Of a stretch of DNA of 25,201 nucleotides, positions 1 through 7,232 are shown one piece after another (position 1 is the first letter of the stretch; every line of letters starts with the position of its first letter). Origin of the DNA: Ventricola sp036297385. Its GTDB lineage: Bacteria; Bacillota; Clostridia; Christensenellales; Aristaeellaceae. The position numbers and the translations under genes are program-made. The stretch covers positions 1 to 25,201 of the forward strand of contig JAXJLD010000174.1 in NCBI GenBank assembly GCA_036297385.1. The letters are read 5' to 3'. Under the pieces are notes generated by a model. That model saw only the letters and a program-made list of their open reading frames with translations. It searched no databases and was not told the DNA's origin.

Positions 1-175
1 ACTTTATTCAGCGCGAAGCGAAGAAGGGGTTTGGGGATGAAATCCCCAAGCAGGGTTTGGGACGGCAGTCCCAACGTATCCCAGAAAAAAGTAGTTTCAG
101 AGCAGACCGCGAAGCGGTCTACGATTGAAACGGGTTCAATCTGAGCGGAAGGTTTTAGATGAAAACAGTATAAGC
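1..175 (+). repeat. Dispersed hairpin-rich element, copy 1
   Basis: This gene-free stretch is built from small inverted repeats. They are a CGC-GAA-GCG hairpin near 12-20, GGGGAT-GAA-ATCCCC near 36-50, GGGAC-GGCA-GTCCC near 59-72, and a longer hairpin at 94-131 whose core is AGACCGC-GAA-GCGGTCT (104-120) with outer arms GTTTCA and TGAAAC. Blocks of it recur on the minus strand at 8081-8313 and, starting with the same CTTTATYCAGCGCGAAGCG sequence, at 25158 to the window end. A 19-base direct repeat lies at 11-29 and 174-192. The element ends just ahead of the ribosome site of the CDF exporter gene. It is a noncoding repeat of unknown function and may continue left of the window. Confidence 0.75.
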
Positions 176-228
176 GCGAAGCGAAGAAGGGGCAGCGAAA
201 GAAGGACAACGCATGAGGAGGTTTGATT

Positions 229-1404
229 ATGCTGGAAAAATGGATAGAGCGGCGTATCGGAGACGGTGTTCACGATGAGCGCGCCCGCCTGCGCTATGGA
301 CGCGCCGCGAGCATTGTATCGCTGTGCGCCAACGCGGTGCTCTTCGTATTCAAGCTGCTGGCGGGCATCGTCAGCGGATCGGTGGCCATTACGGCGGATG
401 CGGTGAACAACCTGTCCGACGCATCATCGAGTGTCGTCAGCCTGCTGGGCTTCAAGCTGGCGGATAAGCCGGCGGACGAGGAGCATCCCTACGGTCACGG
501 ACGCTACGAGTATCTCTCCGGGCTGATGGTGGCGGTGATGATTCTGGTCATCGGCGTGGAGCTGATGAAGAGCAGCGTTGAGAAGATCCTGCATCCCGAA
601 CCGGTGGCGATGAGCTGGGTGCTGGCGGCGGTGCTGGCGGGTTCCATCCTGATTAAGCTCTGGCTCTCGCGATTCAATCGGCGCATCGGAAAGAAGATCG
701 GCTCCAAGACGCTGGAAGCGACGGCGGACGACAGCCGCAACGATGTGATTGCCACGACGGCTGTACTGATTTCCACCGCCGTCGGCAGCGCGACGGGGCT
801 GATGCTCGATGGATACATCGGCGCAGCGGTGGCGGCGTTCATTCTGCTGAGCGGCTTTGGGCTGGTGAAGGAAACCATAGACCCGATGCTGGGTACGCCG
901 CCTTCGCGCGAACAGGTGGAGGCCATCCGGAAGAAGCTGATGAGCTATCCCGGCGTGCTGGGCATCCATGACCTGATGGTGCATGACTATGGGCCTGGTC
1001 GGCAGTTTGCCAGCGTGCATCTGGAGATGGATGCTGCGCTTGATCCGCTGGTCAGCCATGATCAGATTGATGCCATCGAGCGGGACTTCATCAAGCAGGA
1101 TCGGCTTCATTTGGTGGTTCACTATGATCCTGTGGTGATGAGCGATCCCCGCGTGGCAGAAATGCGCACGCTGATGGAGCGGACGGCGGAGGAGATTGAC
1201 CCGCATATGTCCATTCATGATCTGCGCATCGTGTTTGGCAGCCGACAGAGCAAGGTGCTGTTTGACTGCGTGGTGCCGTACGGCTTGACGATAGAAGAGC
1301 AGGAGGTCCGTGCGCAGTTGGAGCGGGCTGCCCATGAAGTACACCCTGAATATACCTGCGCGATCACACTTGAACATGGTTTTGTGCATCAGGACGATGC
1401 CTGA
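229..1404 (+). CDS. Cation diffusion facilitator (CDF) family metal exporter, probably Mn2+
   Basis: This 391-residue membrane protein belongs to the CDF family, which exports divalent metals in exchange for protons. The N-terminal half has about six hydrophobic segments, with the family HPYGHG motif at residues 86-91 after TM2; a cytoplasmic ferredoxin-like domain follows from about 225. The predicted site residues are N60 and D64 in TM2 (NNLSD) and D168 and D172 in TM5 (DDSRND). From family knowledge, an N/D-D/D quartet is typical of manganese rather than zinc exporters, so Mn2+ is the favoured substrate by inference. The ATG at 229 is chosen because GAGGAGG (215-221) sits 7 bases upstream; a TTG two codons earlier is too close to it. 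The C-terminal part is longer than in FieF and seems to hold a second, degenerate copy of the cytoplasmic fold, which is uncertain. No clear promoter is seen; the upstream DNA is the hairpin element. Confidence 0.9.
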   Translation: MLEKWIERRIGDGVHDERARLRYGRAASIVSLCANAVLFVFKLLAGIVSGSVAITADAVNNLSDASSSVVSLLGFKLADKPADEEHPYGHGRYEYLSGLMVAVMILVIGVELMKSSVEKILHPEPVAMSWVLAAVLAGSILIKLWLSRFNRRIGKKIGSKTLEATADDSRNDVIATTAVLISTAVGSATGLMLDGYIGAAVAAFILLSGFGLVKETIDPMLGTPPSREQVEAIRKKLMSYPGVLGIHDLMVHDYGPGRQFASVHLEMDAALDPLVSHDQIDAIERDFIKQDRLHLVVHYDPVVMSDPRVAEMRTLMERTAEEIDPHMSIHDLRIVFGSRQSKVLFDCVVPYGLTIEEQEVRAQLERAAHEVHPEYTCAITLEHGFVHQDDA

Positions 1405-1420
1405 GGCATAGGTGCGTGCC

Positions 1421-1449
1421 TTGCCTCAAGGTGCGGATTGTGCTATAAT
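1421..1449 (+). promoter_or_regulatory. Sigma-A promoter of the acetyltransferase operon
   Basis: TTGCCT (1421-1426) and TATAAT (1444-1449) are separated by 17 bases, with a TGC extended -10 immediately upstream. It lies 41 bases before the GNAT start and probably drives the four genes up to 5628, which have no other clear promoter between them. Confidence 0.8.
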
Positions 1450-1489
1450 CACCGATGAAAGTGCTTTGATTGGCGGAGGATAACAGCGT

Positions 1490-2710
1490 ATGAAGGAAAA
1501 ACTGCGGGAGCGCCTGCAAATGCGCGCATTGACAACGGATGACACGGTGCAGTACAATGCGCTGCTGCGCTATGCCTTTCAAGTGACGGATAGTGAACTG
1601 GCTTCGCTGGGCTGGAATCAGAAGGAGATGGAGCGCAGCAAGAAGCCGGTGCTGAAAAAGACGGAGTCCTATGGCTGGTTTGACGGGGATAAGCTTGCCT
1701 CGCAGATCAGCGTATATCCCATGCAGGTGAACATCTTTGGCCAGATGTACAAGATGGGCGGCGTGACTGGTGTGGCAACCTACCCGGAGTACATGAATCA
1801 GGGGCTGATGAGTACCCTGATCAAGACCGCGCTGGATAGTATGCGTGCCAACAAACAGTGCGTCTCCATGCTGGTGCCGTACATGATCCCCTATTACCGC
1901 AAAAAGGGCTGGGAAATCGTTACGGACAAAATGACCTACACCATCAAGGACACGCAGCTCCCCAAGCGGCGCGAGGTTTCCGGCATGGTGGAGCGTGTGA
2001 GCATCGACAGCGAAGATCTGCGCACGGTTCACGATGTGTTCACGCGGATGCGCCATGGTGCGCTCAAACGCAACGATCTGGAATGGGAGGAATACTGGCG
2101 TTGGGAGGCGGACGATGTGATCGTTGCCGTCTACTACAACGAGGCAGGGGAACCGAAGGGCTATCTGGTGTACTACATTGCCAACGATGTATTCCGCATC
2201 AAGGAACTGGTGTACATCAATCAGGAGGCACGCCACGGCCTGTGGAACTACATCTCCGCACACTTCTCCATGATTGAGAAGGTGGTAGGCACCAACTACA
2301 CCAACGAGCCGATGGCGTTCCTGCTGGAGGACAGCGAGATCCAAGAGGAGATCGAACCGAACGTGATGGCGCGCATCGTGGATTTTGAGTCCTTCATCCG
2401 CAAGTATCCCTTTGATATCATCTCCATTCACGATGACCTGCACTTCGTGATCCGTGATCCGGTGATGGAGTGCAACTGCGGCGATTTCAGCCTGCGCTGG
2501 GATCAGCAGGGCAATACCATCATTGAGCGCGGCGGCACGCGGGGCGAGCTGGTGCGCTGCGATATCCAGACGGTGACGGCCATGTTCTACGGCTACAAGC
2601 GGCCGACATACCTCAAGCGCGCGGAGCGGCTGGATGCCAGCGACGACGCGGTGAGAATTCTGGAGGATATCATTCCCGTCGAGCAGCCGTATTTCTCGGA
2701 TTACTTCTGA
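1490..2710 (+). CDS. GNAT acetyltransferase, Eis-like
   Basis: This is a 406-residue cytoplasmic acetyltransferase of the Eis type, in which an N-terminal GNAT fold is followed by a second GNAT-like and an SCP2-like domain. The acetyl-CoA loop is visible as GVTGVATYPEYMNQGLM (residues 91-107), the expected V-x-T-x-P-E-x-x-x-x-G-L pattern. It is followed by PYYRKKGWE at 134-142, characteristic of this family. The C-terminal region from about 300 matches the SCP2-like part. Family members acetylate amines such as aminoglycosides or protein lysines; the substrate here cannot be read from sequence. The start is set by GGAGGA at 1475-1480, 9 bases before ATG. It is the first gene of the operon. 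Confidence 0.85.
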   Translation: MKEKLRERLQMRALTTDDTVQYNALLRYAFQVTDSELASLGWNQKEMERSKKPVLKKTESYGWFDGDKLASQISVYPMQVNIFGQMYKMGGVTGVATYPEYMNQGLMSTLIKTALDSMRANKQCVSMLVPYMIPYYRKKGWEIVTDKMTYTIKDTQLPKRREVSGMVERVSIDSEDLRTVHDVFTRMRHGALKRNDLEWEEYWRWEADDVIVAVYYNEAGEPKGYLVYYIANDVFRIKELVYINQEARHGLWNYISAHFSMIEKVVGTNYTNEPMAFLLEDSEIQEEIEPNVMARIVDFESFIRKYPFDIISIHDDLHFVIRDPVMECNCGDFSLRWDQQGNTIIERGGTRGELVRCDIQTVTAMFYGYKRPTYLKRAERLDASDDAVRILEDIIPVEQPYFSDYF

Positions 2711-2765
2711 TTCTGTCCCAAGAGAACGCGGTGCGCCATTGGGTGCGCCAGACGTGAGGAACAAT

Positions 2766-3617
2766 ATGATCGATACCCTGATCCCCTTGCTGCGCTGTCC
2801 GCTCTGCGGCGGCGCACTGGCGCGAAAAGACGGCAGCCTCGTCTGTGATAAGCGCCATACCTACGATATTGCCCGGCAGGGCTACGTCAACTTTGTCCCC
2901 AGCCAGCGGGATATGTTCTATAAGAAGGAACTCTTTGAGCACCGGGCGAAGGTGTTTGAGGCGGGCGTGTTTGCGCCGGTCGTGGAGCGGCTGACGCAGG
3001 CCATCGACCGCTATGCGCCGCATCCCGAGCCGGTGGTGCTGGATGCGGGCTGCGGCGAAGGGTATTACGTCAAGCAGGTGTGTCCCGGCAGGGCGATGGT
3101 GCGCACCGGATTTGACCTTTCCAAGGATGCGGTGCGTCTGGCGGCGAGAGGGCAAAAGACCGCCGCTTTTTTTGCCGCCGATCTCAAGCATATTCCGATG
3201 CGGGATGCGACGGTGGATGTGCTGCTGGACGTGTTTACCCCGGCGAACTATGCGGAATTTGCCCGCGTGCTGCGTCCGGATGGCGTGGTGATGAAGCTTG
3301 CGCCCAGAAGCGGCTATTTGCAGGAGCTGCGCGTGTTGGCGGGGGATCGGCTTCGCCATGCGGTATATGATGACGGCGATGTGGAACGCTATGCGCATGA
3401 GAAGATGGATGTGCTGCATCAGGAGGCAATCCGCTATACGCTGCCCGTCTCGCAGGAGACGGCAGCACATCTGGCGCGCATGACCCCGATGCTGGCAAAC
3501 GTGGACGTGGATGCACTGGACCTTTCCGGTATATCGCAGATTACGATTGATGAAACCCTGTATATTGGCCGCGTCCGCACGTCCCATGCGGCGCAGGCGA
3601 AGGAGGATACCCGATGA
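2766..3617 (+). CDS. rlmA: 23S rRNA (guanine-N1)-methyltransferase, RlmA family
   Basis: This 283-residue SAM-dependent methyltransferase resembles RlmA, which methylates N1 of a guanine in 23S rRNA helix 35. An N-terminal zinc finger is visible as C11, C14, C27 and H31 (CPLC...CDKRH), followed by YDIARQGYVNFVPSQ, which parallels the FDMAKEGYVNLLP stretch of the E. coli enzyme. The SAM motif VVLDAGCGEGYY is at 90-101, and DVLLDVFTPANYAEFARVLRPDG matches the later Rossmann motifs. ATG 2766 is chosen over the in-frame TTG at 2739 because GTGAGGA (2754-2760) lies 5 bases upstream and the zinc finger then starts at the usual position. The stop overlaps the start of the next gene (ATGA). The exact target base (G745- or G748-type) cannot be told apart here. 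Confidence 0.88.
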   Translation: MIDTLIPLLRCPLCGGALARKDGSLVCDKRHTYDIARQGYVNFVPSQRDMFYKKELFEHRAKVFEAGVFAPVVERLTQAIDRYAPHPEPVVLDAGCGEGYYVKQVCPGRAMVRTGFDLSKDAVRLAARGQKTAAFFAADLKHIPMRDATVDVLLDVFTPANYAEFARVLRPDGVVMKLAPRSGYLQELRVLAGDRLRHAVYDDGDVERYAHEKMDVLHQEAIRYTLPVSQETAAHLARMTPMLANVDVDALDLSGISQITIDETLYIGRVRTSHAAQAKEDTR

Positions 3618-4636
3618 ACAAGCTCTTTTTCAGGAACGACTACGGCGAGGGCGCACACCCGCTGGTGATGCAGCGGCTCATGCAGACGAACATGGAGCAT
3701 ACCTGCGGCTATGGGCTGGATGCGTACAGCCTACGTGCGGCGGAGCTGATCCGCACCCTGTGCGGCAAGCCGGAGGCGGCGGTTCACATGATGATCGGCG
3801 GCACGAGCACCAATATGGTGGCGCTCAGCGCATTCATGCGCCCATACGAGGCGGCGATTGCAGCGCAGACGGGGCATATCAATGTTCATGAGACCGGCAC
3901 CATCGAGGGAAGCGGTCACAAGGTCTGCATTGCAGATTCGCGGGATGGCAAGGTGCTGCCGCAGGGGGTGCAGGCCGTGGTGGATGCGCACACGGATGAG
4001 CATATGGTGCATCCGCGCGTGGTGTACATCTCTCAGCCGACGGAGATTGGCACGGTGTACAGCATGGAGGAGCTGCGCGCGCTGCGCGAGGTCTGCGACC
4101 GCAACGGGCTGCTGCTCTATGCGGACGGCGCACGTCTGGGCAGCGCACTGGCGGCGAGTGGAATGACGCTGGCAGATATGGCGGCGCTGACCGATGCATT
4201 TTACATCGGCGGCACCAAGAATGGCCTGCTCTTTGGCGAGGCGCTGGTGATCGTCAATCCTGCGCTGCAAAAGGATTTCCGCTTCATGATTAAAAATCGC
4301 GGCGGGATGATCGCCAAGGGGCGGCTGTGCGGCGTGATGTTCCTGACGGCGCTGGAGCATGAGGATTACTTTGCTTGGGCACGCCATGCCAACGAGATGG
4401 CGGATATCATTCGCGCGGGCATGGAAAGGGGCGGCGTGAAGGCGCTGATTTCCACGCAGACCAACCAGATTTTCCCCATCGTCACGCGGGAACAGGAGGC
4501 GCGTCTGGCTGAGCAGGTGGAGTTTGAACGCTGGTGCGACGTGGATGAGGCCCATGTGGCCATCCGCTTTGTGACGAGCTGGGCGACGGCGCAGGAGGAT
4601 GCGCAGGCGCTGGCTGCGCTCATGGAGGCGCTGTAA
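3614..4636 (+). CDS. ltaA: Threonine aldolase family PLP enzyme (beta-eliminating lyase fold)
   Basis: This 340-residue fold-type I PLP enzyme resembles low-specificity threonine aldolase, which splits threonine or allo-threonine into glycine and acetaldehyde. Visible features are the N-terminal substrate loop NDYGEGAHPLVMQRL, the GGTSTN phosphate-binding stretch (62-67), NVHETGTIE with the stacking His (H92), the cofactor Asp in LLYADGARLG (D171), and the Schiff-base lysine in IGGTKNG (K202). The start overlaps the rlmA stop as ATGA, with AGGAGG at 3601-3606, so translation is coupled. Its length is normal for the family. Some members act on other beta-hydroxy amino acids or cysteine-type substrates, so the substrate is inferred and the symbol is tentative. 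Confidence 0.85.
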   Translation: MNKLFFRNDYGEGAHPLVMQRLMQTNMEHTCGYGLDAYSLRAAELIRTLCGKPEAAVHMMIGGTSTNMVALSAFMRPYEAAIAAQTGHINVHETGTIEGSGHKVCIADSRDGKVLPQGVQAVVDAHTDEHMVHPRVVYISQPTEIGTVYSMEELRALREVCDRNGLLLYADGARLGSALAASGMTLADMAALTDAFYIGGTKNGLLFGEALVIVNPALQKDFRFMIKNRGGMIAKGRLCGVMFLTALEHEDYFAWARHANEMADIIRAGMERGGVKALISTQTNQIFPIVTREQEARLAEQVEFERWCDVDEAHVAIRFVTSWATAQEDAQALAALMEAL

Positions 4637-4638
4637 GC

Positions 4639-5628
4639 ATGGCGCGGGAACGATCCCATGTGAGAAAGAAGCGGCGCGGATGCCTGTCCGGCTGTTTGAC
4701 CAACCTGCTGCTGGCGCTGGGGCTGGTCTCCCTGCTGTTTGTCGGCGCGTGCGTGCTGGGCTTTGTGAAGAACGATCCGCAGACCGGCAAGCCCAGCCTT
4801 TCGCTGGACGGGCTGAAAGGGCTGGAGAATGTGAAGCTGCCGGAGATCGACCTTTCGGACGTGAAACTGCCGGCGTGGGCGTATGGCGTGAGCCGGACGG
4901 GGCTGACGGTCAAGACGCTGCGTGCGGGAAGCGGAGAGGCGGTGCTGGTCTGCGCGGACGGCTACACGATGCTGCTGGGCGGCGGCAGCGGAATGGGCGC
5001 GGCGCTGACGGGTCAGCTTTTGCTGTGCGGCGTCAATCATCTGAACGCGGTTGCAGCGATGGGCAGTCAGCCGGAGCAGATCGGAGGTCTGCCGCTGGCT
5101 GTTACGCTGATGCCGCCGCAGTACCTGCTCTTCCAGAATACGCAGACCAAGGGAACGGCGTATAATCGGCTGATGACGCAGGCGCAGAAGAAGGGCAGTA
5201 TACAGGCCATCGTCCCCAAGCAGGGGCTGGCGTTTTATCTGGGGCGTGCGCTGGTGACAGTGGTGGGCCCGGCGCGCACCGTCCATACCGATGAGCGCAA
5301 TGATGGGCTGTCCATCCGCATCGACTATGGCAACACGTCCGTGCTGGTGATGGGCGGCATTGCAGCCAGCGGTGAGCGCGAACTGATTGCCTCGCGCGTG
5401 AACCTCGATGCAGATGCGCTGATCTGCGCACAGGGCGGCGGGGAAGAGGCAACCTGTGCGGAGCTGGTGAGCGCCGTATCGCCCCGCGTGGCGCTGATGA
5501 CAGGCAAGAACCCCGCCAACACGGTGAAGGTGCGCCTGACTCGCGCGGGCGCACAGGTGTATACCGCGAAGGAACATGGCGTGATGACGCTGGTTTCCGA
5601 CGGACAGACGATTCAGGTGCAGCCGTAA
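4639..5628 (+). CDS. Membrane-anchored ComEC-like beta-lactamase-fold protein without metal ligands
   Basis: This 329-residue protein has a basic N-terminus, one membrane segment at about 21-43 and an extracytoplasmic domain. The domain follows the order of motifs in the ComEC/Rec2 C-terminal metallo-beta-lactamase fold, but each ligand position seems to be changed. LLGGG (112-116) stands where LIDGG is usual. SQPEQIGG (143-150) replaces HPHADHIGG. DYGNTSVLVMGG (229-240) replaces the DYG..VLLTGD segment. CAQGGG (263-268) replaces the GHHGS motif. AVSPRVALMTGKN (279-291) and the final GVMTLVSDGQTIQV still match well. The frame is intact with normal codon use, so it reads as a maintained pseudoenzyme rather than a decaying gene. 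GGAGG at 4624-4628 precedes the ATG, which begins 2 bases after the previous stop. The function is unknown; a binding or structural envelope role is inference. Confidence 0.7.
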   Translation: MARERSHVRKKRRGCLSGCLTNLLLALGLVSLLFVGACVLGFVKNDPQTGKPSLSLDGLKGLENVKLPEIDLSDVKLPAWAYGVSRTGLTVKTLRAGSGEAVLVCADGYTMLLGGGSGMGAALTGQLLLCGVNHLNAVAAMGSQPEQIGGLPLAVTLMPPQYLLFQNTQTKGTAYNRLMTQAQKKGSIQAIVPKQGLAFYLGRALVTVVGPARTVHTDERNDGLSIRIDYGNTSVLVMGGIAASGERELIASRVNLDADALICAQGGGEEATCAELVSAVSPRVALMTGKNPANTVKVRLTRAGAQVYTAKEHGVMTLVSDGQTIQVQP

Positions 5629-5667
5629 GTGGCTGGACAGGGAAACTCATGCTCAATCGGGTACAAA

Positions 5668-5706
5668 GAGAAAGGGGTTGTCTCATTAAGAGGCAACTCC
5701 TTTCTC
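5668..5706. terminator. 17-bp hairpin after the operon, terminator-like
   Basis: Arms at 5668-5684 and 5690-5706 pair over 17 bases with two G-U wobbles and a 5-base loop. No long T-run follows on the plus strand. It also sits just past the end of the minus-strand IS30 relic, so it may have arrived as the IS terminator and now ends the operon in either direction. Confidence 0.6.
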
Positions 5707-5718
5707 ATACTTGAATTG

Positions 5719-5830
5719 TCAAGCCAAGTGCAACAGAGTATTGAAGAACACCTCAAAGGGAGACTGAGGCATTGCGGGGACGTCGGTTGAGTTTGGCGCT
5801 GCTATCTGTCCGCCGTGCAGAAAACCAAAG
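5719..5830 (-). pseudogene. IS30-family transposase C-terminal relic
   Basis: Read on the minus strand in shifting frames, the sequence gives QIAA, then KLNRRPRN, then SPFEVFFNTLLHLA and a stop at 5719-5721. This is the order of conserved blocks at the end of IS30-type transposases (…IAAKLNRRPRKCL…TPFEVFF…LHL). At least two frameshifts separate the blocks, so it is dead. No N-terminal or catalytic part remains. Its other strand supplies the first 20 or so codons of the open frame that continues into the IS256 relic. Confidence 0.65.
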
Positions 5831-5831
5831 T

Positions 5832-6158
5832 GGGCGGTATCCGTATGTCTATGTGAATGGAATCTGCCTGTACCGCAATTGGGGCGGAGCGTTTGAGAAT
5901 GTGGCCATTCTGGTGGCCAAGATGCTCAAAGCGATCCACGCACAAGAGAGCAAGAAATCTGCCCGGGAGAAAGCCAAAGCTGTGGTGGAGGAACTGCGCT
6001 CTATGAAGCTGAAGGAGGCCGCGAAGAAGGTGGAGGATGGCAATTCTGCCCTTATGCTGGTTTGTGCCCGGCTGCGCCATGTAGCCGGCACCCAGTGGGG
6101 CAACAAGAAATATATGAGTATGAAACATCTTGAGATACAGGAAGAAATTGCCGGTTAA
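5832..6158 (+). pseudogene. IS256/mutator-family transposase relic with internal deletions
   Basis: The translation GRYPYVYVNGICLYRNWGG is the catalytic-core start of an IS256-family transposase, with the first catalytic Asp of the usual YVDG replaced by Asn. The text then jumps directly from ENVAILVA to KMLKAIHAQESKK, and later from KKVEDG to NSALMLVCARLRHVAGTQ. In intact relatives as I know them these blocks are separated by the second Asp region and by the catalytic Glu region (NNVIERLNRE). Both joins keep the frame and fall at short shared words (LVA and DG), which suggests microhomology deletions. The open frame extends upstream to 5772, but that part is antisense IS30 sequence and has no ribosome site. 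It should not encode an active transposase. Confidence 0.8.
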
Positions 6159-6377
6159 TAGCAGGAAACAGAGCAATACGTCAAGGACTTCGCAAGCGGC
6201 TACGCCGCGCTTGACGTCTGCTCCGTTTCCTGCTGTTCGGATATCAAGGGCAGTTTCCTGCCCTATGCAGACTTTATTCTGCCTGACTTGTAAACTAATT
6301 TGCGCATAATTCTTGACGGCGCCTTTCCATCTCCAAGATGCAGATATATCTTTAGTTTCCTTTATTTTGATATTACT
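6159..6377. other. Gene-free 3' flank of the IS256 relic
   Basis: Apart from the long imperfect inverted repeat at 6160-6234, this stretch holds no reading frame. It marks the change from the GC-rich backbone to AT-rich DNA and probably includes the former right end of the IS256-family element, but I cannot fix the terminal repeat. Confidence 0.5.
6160..6234. repeat. 75-base branched inverted repeat behind the IS256 relic
   Basis: The outer arms AGCAGGAAAC (6160-6169) and GTTTCCTGCT (6225-6234) pair exactly. Inner pairs are GAGCA (6171-6175) with TGCTC (6219-6223), CGTCAAG (6179-6185) with CTTGACG (6210-6216), and GCGGC (6196-6200) with GCCGC (6204-6208). It starts right after the transposase stop, so it may be the element's transcription stop or a structure near its end. 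Confidence 0.7.
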
Positions 6378-6845
6378 TTACTCATGATAGGGGGATATCA
6401 TTTCTTCGCAAAACAGAGAGTTTAAGTGAGCTGTGGCACTAACTCTTTCACTTGGTAGATTACACCCAATGTATACATACATATCGTATCCAAAGTGAAC
6501 AAAACCACCTTGCTTAGAATTCAATCGGCACCAAATATCCTCGCGCAAACAATCACAAACCAATTCAGCAAAGTTTTCCAACGTAATCTCTTGGCTTTCT
6601 TTCCACTTCTTCTCATCATTATATTTCTCAAGATCACAAATCAAAAATGGAAACAAATTGGCTTCAGATGCCAATTCAGAAAGCAACTGTACATAGTGGA
6701 CTTCTTCTTCAAGATAATCCTCCATACTAATCATTTTCCCATCATATACTTTCCCGACATCCGAAATGCTTGTGAAGTCATCCTCTTCAAATTTTCTTTC
6801 ATTTTGAAATTCTGGATTATACTTACTAATTCTATATTGCATCAT
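6378..6845 (-). CDS. AT-rich hypothetical protein, 155 residues
   Basis: I do not recognise this family with certainty. The protein is soluble, acidic and has no signal peptide or membrane segment. It begins MMQYRISKYNPEF and contains TSISDVGKVYDG near residue 25 and a C-terminal FGYDMYVYIGC stretch that looks like a beta strand. AAGGAG lies 5 bases before the first ATG at 6845, which supports translation. The base composition is far more AT-rich than the neighbouring core genes, pointing to transfer. It stands alone next to transposase relics. Small acidic orphan proteins in such settings are often immunity proteins of polymorphic toxins, but no toxin gene is present and this is only inference. 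Confidence 0.6.
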   Translation of the reverse strand: MMQYRISKYNPEFQNERKFEEDDFTSISDVGKVYDGKMISMEDYLEEEVHYVQLLSELASEANLFPFLICDLEKYNDEKKWKESQEITLENFAELVCDCLREDIWCRLNSKQGGFVHFGYDMYVYIGCNLPSERVSATAHLNSLFCEEMISPYHE

Positions 6846-6875
6846 AGTTTCTCCTTGATCACTTCTTCATCAATG

Positions 6876-7088
6876 TCAAGTCACTACTATATGTTCCACT
6901 TTGTGTTGATTTTCGTGCAAGGTTTTGTACGGAATCAGCAGATTTCCAGAATCCTCCATACCGATAGATCGAAAAGCTTGAGCAACTGCCGACGGCAACT
7001 TTTCAAAGGCGCGCACCTTTAGTGACCGAAGAATGCTTTGACCAGAGCTTCTCGATTGGATTCAAATCTGGGCTATAAGGTGGTAATA
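6876..7088 (-). pseudogene. IS630-family transposase C-terminal relic, copy A
   Basis: The minus strand encodes LPPYSPDLNPIE, the IS630 DDE-domain end motif, and then FEKLPSAVAQAFRSIG followed by a tail ending at a stop at 6876-6878. Compared with copy B there is an 8-base deletion near 7035 that breaks the frame. The upstream part of the gene is cut off at the MITE boundary at 7089. Only the last quarter of a transposase remains. Confidence 0.8.
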
Positions 7089-7232
7089 CTATAAATGAGC
7101 AAATCACGAAAAATGCACAAAAATCTCAATTTGCCCTCCAACCCAAATGTATGTACTTCTTGATTTTTTTCATTGCAAGGGTTTCAAGGCGGGAAGAAAT
7201 TTGTGCAATACTTCAAATTTGCTCATTTATAG
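6950..7232. repeat. Direct repeat block, copy A (about 285 bp)
   Basis: The block matches 7791-8080 in the same orientation with few differences: the 8-base deletion, a one-base change in a T-run and scattered substitutions. Each block consists of the IS630 remnant followed by a 143-144-bp MITE. The two copies bracket an AT-rich gene on the minus strand. Confidence 0.9.
7089..7232. mobile_element. MITE of IS630/Tc1 type, copy A
   Basis: The ends are CTATAAATGAGCAAAT and its exact reverse complement. A second matching word, TGCACAAA, sits at the same 9-base offset inside each arm, giving inverted repeats of about 33 bases. The left flank is TA but the right flank is CA. Copy A therefore probably arose by duplication together with its IS630 flank and not by a separate insertion. 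Confidence 0.75.

Noticed and set aside
1..222. Riboswitch ahead of the CDF exporter (for example Mn2+-sensing)
   Set aside because: The hairpins match other copies of the dispersed element next to unrelated genes, and I see no known metal-riboswitch core.
1364..2764. 466-codon minus-strand frame
   Set aside because: It is antisense to the GNAT gene and shows no recognisable domain.
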